Of a stretch of 37,176 nt of DNA, positions 1 to 7,280 are shown piece after piece (the first letter of the stretch is position 1; the number at the start of each line of letters is the position of its first letter). The position numbers and the translations under genes are program-made. The notes below the pieces were generated by a model. That model was given only the letters and a program-made list of their open reading frames with translations, ran no database searches and had not been told where the DNA came from. Origin of the DNA: a virus; the IMG/VR virus record IMGVR_UViG_3300020183_004756, positions 1-37,176 of that record; one strand, 5' to 3'.

Positions 1-2
1 AT

Positions 3-356
3 TCAAAAACCGATTTTAAATCACAATATCTTTCAGAAAAAACAATAGGATTTATTTTAAGTGGTATTCCATTTATTTCAACACATGATTATCCAATACT
101 AATGATTCAAAAAATATTAGATGTACCACCACATCCCTTTTTATCTGAATCAAGTAAATGTAAGGGAGATGCAAAATTGTTTTCAAAATTTGTTTATAAT
201 TTTATGAAAAATTTTGATGAAAATTACGAGTTGTGTAAGGATTGGTCGAATTTAGTATTTAAAAAATTTATGTATAAAATTGAAAATGATAATTCATTAT
301 TAAATTTAATATGTGAAAATAAATTCGAAATATTTAATAAAAAGAATATTTTTTAA
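3..356 (+). CDS. C-terminal part of a phage protein, possibly glycosyltransferase-like (5' end outside window)
   Basis: The frame is open from base 3 of the window to the TAA at 354-356. The methionine codon at 102 is therefore probably internal, and the true start lies to the left. The visible 117 residues begin with a segment containing SEKTIGFILSGIPFIS. This resembles the 'TEKT-x-x-P-I-x-x-G-x-PFI' pattern that I know from the C-terminal part of glycosyltransferase-like phage and bacterial proteins. The rest is rich in Lys, Asn and Phe and helical in character, with no motif I recognise. The stop is 5 bases before the next gene, so the two are likely co-transcribed, and that neighbour (an SGNH hydrolase) would fit a sugar-modifying theme. 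The assignment is weak and rests on one short motif. That the frame is coding is much more certain. Confidence 0.55.
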   Translation, partial: SKTDFKSQYLSEKTIGFILSGIPFISTHDYPILMIQKILDVPPHPFLSESSKCKGDAKLFSKFVYNFMKNFDENYELCKDWSNLVFKKFMYKIENDNSLLNLICENKFEIFNKKNIF

Positions 357-361
357 AATTT

Positions 362-1138
362 ATGAAATTACATTGTTACGGAGATAGCTGGACAGAAGGA
401 GTTGGAGTAAATTTTCCATACGAAAATAATTTAAAAGATAGAATTCAGTTACAACTTTATAGAAATCAATATAGTTGGCCACTATTTCTTTCTAAAAAAT
501 TAGGATTAGAAATGGTAAATAACGGTTGGAGTGGCAAAGCCAATAATGTTATTTTTAATGAAATTATTTCAGATGTAAGAAATGATAAAATAAAAAAAGG
601 TGAATTTGTAGTTATAATGTGGAGTTCTACATTAAGAGATTATGTACCTTTTTTGCCAAAAGGAGAATGGATAAGTTGGGGTAATTTGGAATTAGAAAAA
701 CTGCCACAAAAATTCATCGAATCATATCAGTATGGTGATGAGAAATTCAATTCATTTTTGGCGGAATACAAACGATTTTTTTTATCAAATCTTTTTAATC
801 AAAACTATTATAACATAATTAATCAAAATTATATTATATTTTTACAAAAAATTTTGGAAGAATACGATATTAATTATTTAATGTGTGATGGTTTTGATTT
901 AATGATACAAAAACTTAATAAAGAAGATGATATTACTCATTTAATCAATAAAACAAGATATTGGGAGTTTGGAAAAAAATCTTTAGAATCTTGGTTATTT
1001 GAAACTCACAAAAATTTACCAATTTGGGAAGATAAAGTCCCTAACCCTATTGAAATCGCACAACACCCAAACGTGAATGGCTACTCTTTAATTGCAGATG
1101 AGCTTTATAGATTTATTAATACTAATAAATTAATATAA
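362..1138 (+). CDS. SGNH/GDSL-type hydrolase family protein
   Basis: This 258-residue protein opens with the block I signature of SGNH hydrolases, GDSWTEG at residues 7-13, where Ser9 would be the nucleophile. A block II-like NGWSGKANN at 54-62 supplies a Gly and an Asn. A conserved C-terminal HPNVNGYSLIADELY segment (about 235-249) gives the block V His. Family members remove acetyl or other acyl groups from glycans or lipids, and phage copies are thought to modify surface or capsular sugars. Two things are unusual. The usual G-x-N-D of block III is replaced by VIMWSSTLRD (84-93), and the Asp normally three residues before the catalytic His is an Ile here. The protein may thus use a Ser-His dyad or be a divergent, non-classical member. 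There is no signal peptide, so it acts in the cytoplasm or on the virion. It lies 5 bases after the partial gene, and a terminator follows it. Confidence 0.75.
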   Translation: MKLHCYGDSWTEGVGVNFPYENNLKDRIQLQLYRNQYSWPLFLSKKLGLEMVNNGWSGKANNVIFNEIISDVRNDKIKKGEFVVIMWSSTLRDYVPFLPKGEWISWGNLELEKLPQKFIESYQYGDEKFNSFLAEYKRFFLSNLFNQNYYNIINQNYIIFLQKILEEYDINYLMCDGFDLMIQKLNKEDDITHLINKTRYWEFGKKSLESWLFETHKNLPIWEDKVPNPIEIAQHPNVNGYSLIADELYRFINTNKLI

Positions 1139-1163
1139 ATAATTGATTTTCAACACTTTATAA

Positions 1164-1190
1164 CTCATTGATTATCAATGGGCTTTTTTT
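1164..1190 (+). terminator. Rho-independent terminator after the SGNH hydrolase gene
   Basis: An 8-bp stem (CTCATTGA at 1164-1171 with TCAATGGG at 1175-1182, one G-T pair) closes a TTA loop and is followed by C and seven T (1183-1190). It ends the leftmost transcription unit and directly precedes a host-type promoter. Confidence 0.75.
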
Positions 1191-1208
1191 AAAATTTTAA
1201 AAAAAAAA

Positions 1209-1240
1209 TTTGGAATATTCCTAATTTATTCGTATCTTTA
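1209..1240 (+). promoter_or_regulatory. Host-type (Bacteroidota) promoter: TTTG-N20-TATCTTTA
   Basis: A -33 element TTTG (1209-1212) and a -7 element TATCTTTA (1233-1240) are separated by exactly 20 nt. This matches the known Bacteroidota primary sigma consensus TTTG-N19-21-TAnnTTTG except for the last base. Four other sites in the window have the same spacing. It would drive the lipoprotein gene at 1292 with a leader of roughly 45 nt. Confidence 0.7.
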
Positions 1241-1291
1241 CTATATAACAAAAAGAAATATAACGCACTTAAAATGTTTAAAATTTAAATT

Positions 1292-2548
1292 ATGAAAAAA
1301 CTTCTATTTTTTATTCCAATTGTAATTTTATTTAGTTGCACAAAAGAAGAACTACCATCGCCTACAATTAAAGAAAGTATTACAAAAATTGATTCTTCAC
1401 CAATTGTATCTAAACCAAACAAAACTTACACTCTTTTTAAAGAATCAGTTTTAAATCAAAAATCAGGTATATCATTTTTTTGGGGATATGAAAGTTATAC
1501 TCAAACTTTTAGCAACGATGTCAATCAAAAAAATTTTTATGGTCAAGGAAACGGATATCATGATATTAATGGAGATGGGTTTCAAGATATTTTAGTTTCA
1601 TATCATAAACCAGAAACAAATGGTGATGGTGAACTGATTTGGTTTTTAAATAAAGGTGATAATCATAATTTTGAAGTAACAAATAAAAAATATTTTAATA
1701 AATCTACCTATGGTTTTAATGCACACAAAATATTAAAAACTGATGTTAATAATGATGCCATAGCTGATTTTATTTGTTTGGGAGTTGATGAAAGAATTCA
1801 AAATAACTACACAGGTAATTTTACAGTATTAATAGGAAAAACAGATGGAACGTATGATGTTAATGATATTCCAAATCCAAAAAGATATTGGTTTCATAAT
1901 GGGGCAGCTGGAGACATAAATGGTGATGGAAATGTTGATGTAATTACAGCTGGATTTATTTGGCATGGTGATGGTATGGGAAATTTTATAAAAAGAGAAG
2001 ATTTTGATTTAAATTTTTACACTAAATCTCCATTAGTTTATGAAATAGTTGATTTAAATAATGATAAATTTAATGATTTAATTATAGATGGGCCATTTGA
2101 ACCCATAAAAATAGTTTATAATAATGGTGGAGTTTTTGATAAAAACAATAAAATATACTCTTTACCTTACTCAAAATTTACCGCGGTTATGGACATTGAG
2201 TTTAAAGATTACGATAATGATGGTATATTGGATATATTTACATTGAATCATTTAGGAGGGAAACAGGCTTCAAGCGAAGATAGAATACCTATGATATCAC
2301 AAATAATATTTTATAAAAATAATAATAATGGATTTGTAATTGATGAAAATATTTTTATTGAATCTTTAGATGGAAACTATAAACATAGTTTAAATGATGA
2401 ATATGGTTGGACTTCATTTAAATTTGACGATATTGATGGTGATGGAATCGATGATATAATATCGGAAAATTATCAAGATGGTACATATAATGGATTAAAA
2501 TTTGTAGATGGAGTTTGGAAAAAAACGACCTTTAAATTTGGTAAATAA
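1292..2548 (+). CDS. Surface lipoprotein with FG-GAP/VCBS calcium-loop repeats
   Basis: The 418-residue product starts with a lipoprotein signal peptide (hydrophobic residues 4-14, lipobox ending LFSC with Cys16). The next residues, TKEE, resemble the charged export signal that sends Bacteroidota lipoproteins to the cell surface. The body holds six loops of the form D-x-(D/N)-x-D-x-x-x-D: residues 91-99, 151-159, 208-216, 254-262, 306-314 and 380-388. These are typical of FG-GAP/VCBS beta-propeller blades that bind calcium. The protein would be exported by the infected cell, acylated, and displayed as a propeller that can bind protein or sugar. A role in changing the host surface, for example in superinfection exclusion, is inference. 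The gene is preceded by a terminator and a host-type promoter. It is followed by a second promoter that overlaps its 3' end, so it may be transcribed alone early. Its composition is as AT-rich as that of its neighbours. Confidence 0.8.
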   Translation: MKKLLFFIPIVILFSCTKEELPSPTIKESITKIDSSPIVSKPNKTYTLFKESVLNQKSGISFFWGYESYTQTFSNDVNQKNFYGQGNGYHDINGDGFQDILVSYHKPETNGDGELIWFLNKGDNHNFEVTNKKYFNKSTYGFNAHKILKTDVNNDAIADFICLGVDERIQNNYTGNFTVLIGKTDGTYDVNDIPNPKRYWFHNGAAGDINGDGNVDVITAGFIWHGDGMGNFIKREDFDLNFYTKSPLVYEIVDLNNDKFNDLIIDGPFEPIKIVYNNGGVFDKNNKIYSLPYSKFTAVMDIEFKDYDNDGILDIFTLNHLGGKQASSEDRIPMISQIIFYKNNNNGFVIDENIFIESLDGNYKHSLNDEYGWTSFKFDDIDGDGIDDIISENYQDGTYNGLKFVDGVWKKTTFKFGK

Positions 2549-2568
2549 AAAAAAAATTCGTATATTTG
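2537..2568 (+). promoter_or_regulatory. Host-type promoter: TTTG-N20-TATATTTG (perfect match)
   Basis: TTTG at 2537-2540 and TATATTTG at 2561-2568 are separated by 20 nt and match the Bacteroidota consensus exactly. The -33 element lies inside the last codons of the lipoprotein gene. The -7 box ends only 4 nt before the ATG at 2573, so transcription would begin at or very near the start codon. Confidence 0.75.
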
Positions 2569-2572
2569 TTAT

Positions 2573-3070
2573 ATGGAAAAAGAAATGATAGAAAAGAAAA
2601 AAATCGTTTACATTGATATGGACGGCGTTTTAGTAAACTTGGAAAAGGCATTTGACAAGTTTTTTGAACTTCATCCTTATTTGAAGGATAGATACAAACA
2701 CAATCCAGATCACATACAAGGTGTATTTAGAAATGCTCCCCCAATTGATGGAGCAATTGATGCAATCAACAAACTTAATGAAAGTGGAAAATATGAGTTG
2801 TTTATCGCAACCGCCGCTCCGTGGGGTAATCCAATGGCATCTTCGGATAAAAGATTTTGGATTGAAGATTACTTTGGAACACTTTTTCACAAAAAAATGT
2901 TCGTTACCCACCGAAAAGACCTTTTAATAGGTGATTATCTGATTGATGATACCACTAAAAATGGAGCTGGAGAATTTAAAGGTCAATTACTACTATTTGG
3001 AACTGATTATAGAAATGGTAAACCTAATAAATTTAAAACATGGCAAAGTATATTGGATTATTTATTGTAA
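2573..3070 (+). CDS. 5'(3')-deoxyribonucleotidase (HAD superfamily, NT5C type)
   Basis: A 165-residue HAD-fold phosphatase that should hydrolyse deoxyribonucleoside monophosphates, trimming dNMP pools in the host cytoplasm. Motif I is YIDMDGVL (13-20) with nucleophile Asp15 and acid/base Asp17. Motif II is the TAAPWGN segment (80-86). Motif III Lys is near residue 115, and motif IV is DYLIDD (121-126). The length fits the NT5C family. The start needs care: the upstream promoter's -7 box ends 4 nt before the ATG at 2573, which implies a leaderless message starting at this ATG. A second in-frame ATG at 2585 would instead leave a very short leader. Neither start alters the catalytic core. The 3' end overlaps the following lipoprotein gene by 31 bases. 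With thymidylate synthase further right, it belongs to the phage's nucleotide metabolism set. Confidence 0.85.
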   Translation: MEKEMIEKKKIVYIDMDGVLVNLEKAFDKFFELHPYLKDRYKHNPDHIQGVFRNAPPIDGAIDAINKLNESGKYELFIATAAPWGNPMASSDKRFWIEDYFGTLFHKKMFVTHRKDLLIGDYLIDDTTKNGAGEFKGQLLLFGTDYRNGKPNKFKTWQSILDYLL

Positions 3071-3588
3071 TATTTAACCTACTATCTTGTAGTAAAAAAG
3101 ATGAAGTAGTTCCTACAAAAATTTATAAACTTACATTAGATTCGGTATTAACACAAACAGGAACTAATAGTCTTTATAAAGACAATAATGATTATTTTCA
3201 CTTGAAGTTAATACCAAATAAAAATCAAAGTGTTCATAGAATTACTGGAAGAATTTTGGTAAACGATAAAGAACCATATCCTGCTGAAAAAATTGAATGG
3301 GAAAGTAATTTATATTGGTATTTAAAAAAGAATGATACTGTTGCATACATTTACAAAACTTACATAAATTATTATACTGGTAAATTTACACTTGTTAAAT
3401 TACCTGCATTAATTTCATCAAAAGATGAATTAGTTCCAACAATTAATCCATCTTCATATAGTGGAAAAAATGGAGAAATAAATATTATGATAGCACCTGT
3501 CAATAGTATGAAGGGAGATACTATGATTGTACAGGCATCAAATTACAATTCTAAATTAGTAAAAACTTTAAAAATAGTTTTAGAATGA
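3040..3588 (+). CDS. Predicted surface lipoprotein, function unknown
   Basis: This 182-residue protein has a clear lipoprotein signal: MAKY, a hydrophobic core (residues 5-15) and lipobox NLLSC with Cys17. It is followed by SKKDE, a charged stretch like the surface-export signal of Bacteroidota lipoproteins. The rest is beta-rich and has no motif I recognise. Its style (lysine, tyrosine and threonine strands, an N-terminal tether) fits a small outer-surface domain. The start at 3040 lies inside the nucleotidase gene (31-base overlap) and is chosen because it gives a complete signal peptide; no later ATG does so. The stop overlaps the next start in an ATGA arrangement, so translation of the two is probably coupled. 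It is one of three lipoprotein frames in the window; a role in blocking competing phages is possible but unproven. Confidence 0.75.
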   Translation: MAKYIGLFIVIFNLLSCSKKDEVVPTKIYKLTLDSVLTQTGTNSLYKDNNDYFHLKLIPNKNQSVHRITGRILVNDKEPYPAEKIEWESNLYWYLKKNDTVAYIYKTYINYYTGKFTLVKLPALISSKDELVPTINPSSYSGKNGEINIMIAPVNSMKGDTMIVQASNYNSKLVKTLKIVLE

Positions 3589-3932
3589 TTAGTGAAGACA
3601 TAATAGAATTTCCTGAAACACCCATAACTGAAGAAACATTTACAAAACAAGGTTGGACTAAAATATTCGAAACCGAAGAAAATGACTATGATGATGATAC
3701 TATTGAGGAATATAAATATCATTATTTTATTTTACCACTTCCAAAAGATAATCCTGATGAAGATTGTTTGATGTTAATTTCATCTTGTAATGATGAGTAT
3801 AAAGAGTTAGGATTTAAAAAAGGTCACTATGTAACCGAATTAGCAGATTCTTATGGATTGGGGTTGTGTACAAGTGAGGAACAAATCGAAATATTATACG
3901 GCTCACTTACAGGAAAAGATATATATGAATAG
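3585..3932 (+). CDS. Small acidic protein of unknown function
   Basis: I do not recognise this 115-residue protein. It is strongly acidic (many Asp and Glu, for example a run EENDYDDDTIEEY near residues 32-44) and has no signal peptide or membrane segment. It contains three Cys that form no obvious metal site. Its start codon overlaps the stop of the lipoprotein gene (ATGA at 3585-3588), which shows it is part of the same unit that begins at the nucleotidase gene. A perfect inverted repeat begins at its last base. The acidic character could suggest a DNA mimic or a small inhibitor, but nothing in the sequence supports that beyond charge. Confidence 0.6.
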   Translation: MISEDIIEFPETPITEETFTKQGWTKIFETEENDYDDDTIEEYKYHYFILPLPKDNPDEDCLMLISSCNDEYKELGFKKGHYVTELADSYGLGLCTSEEQIEILYGSLTGKDIYE

Positions 3933-3950
3933 TATGACAGAATGTCATAC
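3932..3950. promoter_or_regulatory. Perfect 8-bp inverted repeat, possible operator or mRNA 3' hairpin
   Basis: GTATGACA (3932-3939) and TGTCATAC (3943-3950) form a perfect palindrome around GAA. A third half-site, CTATGACA, follows at about 3954-3961. No T-run follows, so it is not a standard terminator. It sits in the 144-base gap before the hsp20 gene and could be a binding site for a dimeric regulator, or a hairpin that protects the upstream mRNA end. Confidence 0.45.
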
Positions 3951-4036
3951 ATACTATGACAAAAATTCCGATTTGTTACAAAGTAAATGTAAAATTGTCA
4001 ATATTTTTCAATAAACTGATGGTGGTATAAAAGTTG

Positions 4037-4055
4037 AACAATATAGTGTATTGTT
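4037..4055. promoter_or_regulatory. Inverted repeat AACAATA-N5-TATTGTT upstream of hsp20
   Basis: Two perfect 7-bp arms (4037-4043 and 4049-4055) flank TAGTG, and the repeat ends 21 nt before the Hsp20 start codon. The symmetry suggests an operator, or a weak hairpin in the leader. I found no host-type promoter with the 20-nt spacing in this gap, so how hsp20 is transcribed is unclear. A leader hairpin affecting heat-dependent translation is speculation. Confidence 0.4.
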
Positions 4056-4076
4056 AACTAAAAAAGAAAAATATAT

Positions 4077-4448
4077 ATGTACACAGCAAACTTTAAAACC
4101 CTATTTGATTTATTTGAATTACCAAACTACAAAACATCAACTTATAAAAGTTGTGTAACTGATTATGACCTTAAAACATTAGAAGATGGTAAGCTTGAAT
4201 TAACTTTAAGTGTTTTAGGACATGATTCAAAAAATATTAAGTTAGAGGCAGTAGAAGATAAAATTACGATTAAATCTTCAAAAGAAGAGGGTTCTTCTTC
4301 ATTAGTTCAGGAAATTGATTTATCTTTCTCATTAGGTAAAGATTATGATGGAACTAAATCCGAAGCAAAATTTCATAATGGTTTATTAACAATTTCGATT
4401 GATAAACGTAATGAAAGAAAAGCAAAAACTATAAAAATTTCTTTGTAA
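4077..4448 (+). CDS. hsp20: Small heat-shock protein, Hsp20/alpha-crystallin family
   Basis: The 123-residue product has the alpha-crystallin fold. An N-terminal arm (1-35) leads into a beta-sandwich domain. The closing strand holds HNGLLTISIDKRNE (residues about 101-114), equivalent to the G-x-L-x-(I/V) hallmark of small heat-shock proteins, and is followed by a short C-terminal tail. Such chaperones hold unfolding proteins in an ATP-independent way, and T4-like phages of marine bacteria often carry one, perhaps to help capsid or replication protein folding. The gene has its own 144-base upstream region with two inverted repeats and is followed by a strong terminator, so it is probably regulated on its own or as the last gene of the lipoprotein unit. 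The length is slightly short for the family, whose members are usually 130-160 residues. Confidence 0.85.
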   Translation: MYTANFKTLFDLFELPNYKTSTYKSCVTDYDLKTLEDGKLELTLSVLGHDSKNIKLEAVEDKITIKSSKEEGSSSLVQEIDLSFSLGKDYDGTKSEAKFHNGLLTISIDKRNERKAKTIKISL

Positions 4449-4470
4449 TTTTTTAGCACTTAATTTTTGT

Positions 4471-4497
4471 AAAGGGAAGGTAAAACTTCCCTTTTTT
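4471..4497 (+). terminator. Strong Rho-independent terminator after hsp20
   Basis: A perfect 9-bp stem (AAAGGGAAG at 4471-4479, CTTCCCTTT at 4486-4494) closes a GTAAAA loop and runs into six T in a row (4492-4497). It separates hsp20 from the late-type promoter that follows 10 bases later. Confidence 0.9.
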
Positions 4498-4506
4498 GTT
4501 ATCTAT

Positions 4507-4516
4507 ATATTTATAA
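4507..4516 (+). promoter_or_regulatory. Predicted phage late promoter (TATTTATA box)
   Basis: The box TATTTATA (4508-4515) stands 24 nt before an ATG and directly after a strong terminator. The same box, always with an A before it, occurs in the same setting at 17204, 19941, 23872 and 35974. It resembles T4 late promoters in length, AT-only content and position, but reads as the complement-strand form of the T4 box TATAAATA. The reader is presumably the gp55-like sigma factor. Confidence 0.6.
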
Positions 4517-4539
4517 TGGTAGGGTAAAAAATAAAATTT

Positions 4540-4719
4540 ATGAAAGACGCATATAAAAATAAAATAAATGATTTAATATCATCTGTTGATCAAAGAGTAA
4601 GAATGGTTTTAGAAATGACAACAGGTGAAAGACCTGCTGATAGAGAATTAGCAGAAAAATATCTACGAGAAACTAAAAAAGGTTTATCTAATATTCAAGA
4701 GATAGTGGATATATCATAA
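4540..4719 (+). CDS. Small helical protein of unknown function (59 residues)
   Basis: A short gene reading MKDAYKNKINDL and ending ...EIVDIS, with TAA at 4717-4719. It begins 24 nt after a late-type promoter box and its stop is one base before the next ATG, so it is translated with the membrane protein gene at 4721. The product is charged and probably all-helical: a central stretch MTTGERPADRELAEKYLRE (about residues 26-44) looks like a helix-turn-helix hairpin or short coiled coil. There is no cysteine, signal or membrane segment. I do not recognise a family. The promoter, tight spacing and codon use matching its neighbours support it as a real gene. Confidence 0.65.
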   Translation: MKDAYKNKINDLISSVDQRVRMVLEMTTGERPADRELAEKYLRETKKGLSNIQEIVDIS

Positions 4720-4720
4720 A

Positions 4721-5941
4721 ATGAAATTAAGAACTTTATTGTTGGGATTAACAGCGTTATTTGTCGCATTTAATGCTGCTTTCTTTTCGGTAACAGGACT
4801 ATCGAAATTATTTGCAGGTGCTTCCTTATCTGTAATTCTTATGGCATCATCATTAGAAGTTGCCAAAATTATAGTTGCTGGATATCTCTACAACTATTGG
4901 GAAAAAATAAATAAAGCTTTTAGATACTATTTAGTTGGAGCCATATTAGTATTGGTATTAATTACATCATTAGGAATATATGGTTTTCTAACTGCAGCCT
5001 TTCAAGATACTTTTAATACATACTCAATAACTTCTAAACAAAAAACATTCTTACAACAAAAAGAAAAGTTTTGGGAAGGAGATGTTGCAAGATATGATAG
5101 AGAATTGGAAAGAATTTCTGAAAATATTTCCACACTATCATCTGCAAAAACACAAAAAATTCAATATACTGATAAAAATGGTATAACACAAAGTTCAGTA
5201 TCAACTACTGAATTGAGAGCTGCTCAATCTCGAATTAGTGTAGAAGAAAAAAACCGTAAAGAAGTTCAGAGTAAAAGAGATGTTGCATCTGATTCATTAC
5301 AATCTATACAATTACAAATATTGGAAATTGATACAAATACTGAAGTGGGTTCTGAATTAGGTCCTTTACAATATTTAAGTGGATTGTTGGGTAAACCTAT
5401 GGATCAAATTATAAACTGGTTTATACTGATTATTATATTTGTATTTGACCCTCTTGCAGTTTCTCTTGTAGTTGCATTTAATAATGCAACAAAAGTAGAT
5501 AAAGGAGAAGAGGATAAAAAGAAGATTGTTGAAAAAAGAGAACTATATGGAGAATCTAAAGAAGAATCCAAAGTATCTGTTGATGATTTTACAAAAGATG
5601 TAAAATTAGCAGAACCAATTCGGAATATTTCCGAATTAGTTGAAGATTCTTTACAAACAAATAATTTAGATATAGATGGGGACGGGGTAGTTTCAGATGA
5701 TGAAAAATCCGCAGATACCGATGGGGATGGGGTAATATCCGAAAAAGAAAAAAAAGAATGGTATGAATCACATGGGTGGAAATCTCCTTTTCGTGGAAAA
5801 CGCTATTACATGCATCCCTGGTTTGATTGGGATAAAAAAGAAAGATGGATTAACGACCAGGATGCTGTAACATATTGGTTAAAGTTTGGTGGGGGTAATC
5901 AAAATGCATTGACTGAATATAAAAAAACAATATCCAAATGA
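4721..5941 (+). CDS. Multi-pass membrane protein with coiled coil and two EF-hand-like loops
   Basis: A 406-residue membrane protein. I see four membrane segments at about 5-25, 35-55, 68-94 and 229-254. Between the third and fourth lies a long charged helical region (105-200) likely to form a coiled coil. The C-terminal part is hydrophilic and carries two canonical calcium loops, DIDGDGVVSDDE (317-328) and DTDGDGVISEKE (332-343). An aromatic-rich tail follows (HGWKSPFRGKRYYMHPWFDW, 351-370). The N-terminal pattern FSVTGLSKLFAGA is one I associate with conserved membrane proteins of T4-like marine phages, whose role is not known to me. Transcription from the late-type promoter at 4508 suggests a late function, such as lysis timing or a membrane scaffold for assembly. 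It shares the membrane-plus-DxDGDG design with the protein at 17240. Function remains unassigned. Confidence 0.7.
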   Translation: MKLRTLLLGLTALFVAFNAAFFSVTGLSKLFAGASLSVILMASSLEVAKIIVAGYLYNYWEKINKAFRYYLVGAILVLVLITSLGIYGFLTAAFQDTFNTYSITSKQKTFLQQKEKFWEGDVARYDRELERISENISTLSSAKTQKIQYTDKNGITQSSVSTTELRAAQSRISVEEKNRKEVQSKRDVASDSLQSIQLQILEIDTNTEVGSELGPLQYLSGLLGKPMDQIINWFILIIIFVFDPLAVSLVVAFNNATKVDKGEEDKKKIVEKRELYGESKEESKVSVDDFTKDVKLAEPIRNISELVEDSLQTNNLDIDGDGVVSDDEKSADTDGDGVISEKEKKEWYESHGWKSPFRGKRYYMHPWFDWDKKERWINDQDAVTYWLKFGGGNQNALTEYKKTISK

Positions 5942-5967
5942 TTTTACCCAAAAAACCTATTAGAAAA

Positions 5968-5999
5968 TTTGGTATATTGGAAATTATTTTGTATATTTG
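5968..5999 (+). promoter_or_regulatory. Host-type promoter: TTTG-N20-TATATTTG (perfect match) before uvsE
   Basis: TTTG (5968-5971) and TATATTTG (5992-5999) with a 20-nt spacer match the Bacteroidota consensus exactly. The -7 box ends 17 nt before the ATG at 6017. It also overlaps the in-frame ATG at 5969, which rules that codon out as the translation start. Confidence 0.75.
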
Positions 6000-6016
6000 T
6001 AAATAAAAAAAAGTGT

Positions 6017-6919
6017 ATGAATTTAGGTTATGCGTGTATCAATATGAGTATAGGTAAAAAAGTCACCACCAATCGTGCAATGATTAAAAGAACTTTTGAA
6101 GCGAAAGGTGCTGATTATGTTTCTGATTTAGCATTGGCTAATTCTAAAGATATCATTAAAATACTTGAATGGAATAGAATAAATGGTATTAGGTTATTTC
6201 GTTTATCATCAACGATTATACCGTGGGGAGACCATATCGATATCTCCCAACTAAAAGATTACAAAGAAATTAAAAGAGAATTAAAAAAGGCGGGTGATTT
6301 CGCAAAGTTTCACAATATGCGTATCAACTCACATCCTGGCCCATTTGTTGTATTAACCTCACCAAACGAAAAGGTTGTTGAGAATGCAATTAGGGATTTA
6401 GAATTGCATGCCTTAATATTTGATATGATGGGGTTATCAAAAACCCCTTACAATAATATTAATATTCATTGTAATGGAGTTTATGGTGATAAAAAATCCG
6501 CTATGGATAGATTTTGTGAAAACTTCCAAAGATTATCACCATCGGTTCGTAAAAGATTGACGGTAGAAAATGATGATAAGGCCTCAATGTATTCAGTTAA
6601 AGACCTAATGTATATCCATAAAAAAATTGGAATTCCTATTGTATTTGATTATTTGCATCATCAATTTTGTTCGGGCGATTTATTAGAAGAGCAGGCTCTT
6701 AAACTTGCTGCCACTTCCTGGCCCAAAGATATCAGACAAGAAGTTCATTATTCAGAATCAAAAGCATTACATGAAAAGAACTCAAAAGAAAAACCACAAG
6801 CACATTCTGAATATATTAAATCATTACCAAACACTTACGGATTGGATTTAGATGTTATGGTAGAAGCAAAAGGTAAAGAATTAGCAATATTACCATTTAT
6901 AAATTTTTCAAACAATTAA
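6017..6919 (+). CDS. uvsE: UV damage endonuclease UvsE/UvdE
   Basis: A 300-residue TIM-barrel repair enzyme that nicks DNA 5' of UV photoproducts and other lesions, opening an alternative excision repair route. It starts with the family signature LGYACIN (residues 3-9). Expected metal ligands are visible: His106 (INSHPGPF), His151 (NIHCNG), Glu184 (LTVENDD), Asp211 and His214 (FDYLHH), His244 (EVHYS), with a further Glu near 283. The length is normal for the family. The start is set at 6017, not at the earlier in-frame ATG at 5969, because the 5969 codon lies inside the promoter and the residues from 6017 align with the conserved N-terminus. A perfect host-type promoter suggests early expression. 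The enzyme would protect the phage genome in sunlit water and could also help process damaged DNA during replication. Confidence 0.92.
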   Translation: MNLGYACINMSIGKKVTTNRAMIKRTFEAKGADYVSDLALANSKDIIKILEWNRINGIRLFRLSSTIIPWGDHIDISQLKDYKEIKRELKKAGDFAKFHNMRINSHPGPFVVLTSPNEKVVENAIRDLELHALIFDMMGLSKTPYNNINIHCNGVYGDKKSAMDRFCENFQRLSPSVRKRLTVENDDKASMYSVKDLMYIHKKIGIPIVFDYLHHQFCSGDLLEEQALKLAATSWPKDIRQEVHYSESKALHEKNSKEKPQAHSEYIKSLPNTYGLDLDVMVEAKGKELAILPFINFSNN

Positions 6920-6937
6920 AATTAATAATCATTCAAT

Positions 6938-7102
6938 ATGGGAAAATTTTATGAAGATTTAAATATTCTTAATGAGTTAATTGCTAAAATGGAAAAGAAA
7001 AAACAATTAGCAGAATTCATAATAAGGGCTATTCGAAATATGAAAGAGAATCCACAAAAATCGGTATCCGATGTTATTAAAGAAACAAAAAAACAATTCT
7101 AA
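6938..7102 (+). CDS. Small helical protein of unknown function (54 residues)
   Basis: Reads MGKFYEDLNILNELIAKMEK and ends KKQF, followed by TAA at 7100-7102. It is predicted to be fully helical and lysine-rich, with regularly spaced Leu and Ile that suit a short coiled coil (residues 5-35). It starts 18 bases after uvsE and probably shares its transcript. It is not recognisable by family. Support comes from length without stops in an AT-rich sequence, a purine-rich approach to the ATG, and sensible amino acid make-up. Together with the next small frame it fills what would otherwise be a 360-base gap before the metallophosphoesterase gene. Confidence 0.5.
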   Translation: MGKFYEDLNILNELIAKMEKKKQLAEFIIRAIRNMKENPQKSVSDVIKETKKQF

Positions 7103-7126
7103 TATAAATAATGATTATAATTTAGA

Positions 7127-7243
7127 ATGGATAGAATTCATATTGTTATGATGAATATCCAAGACCATCTTTTAGAACACCCATTGGCAGAAAATTACAA
7201 AAATATACAAAATAAAATAGAAAAGGCTCAAAATAATTTGTGA
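7127..7243 (+). CDS. Possible very small protein (38 residues)
   Basis: A short frame with TGA at 7241-7243. Starts at 7127, 7148 or 7151 are possible, because the frame has Met at residues 1, 8 and 9. From the second pair it would read MMNIQDHLLEHPLAENY and continue to KAQNNL. The peptide is helical and polar. I do not recognise it. The following 37 bases hold a small inverted repeat (TATCA-AC-TGATA, about 7249-7260) and no clear promoter. Coding status is uncertain. Confidence 0.35.
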   Translation: MDRIHIVMMNIQDHLLEHPLAENYKNIQNKIEKAQNNL

Positions 7244-7280
7244 CAAGCTTATCAACTGATAGGTAAAAATAAAAATAGTT

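Noticed and set aside
5969-6016. Earlier in-frame ATG at 5969 as the uvsE start
   Set aside because: It lies inside the host-type promoter, and the conserved N-terminus begins at 6017.
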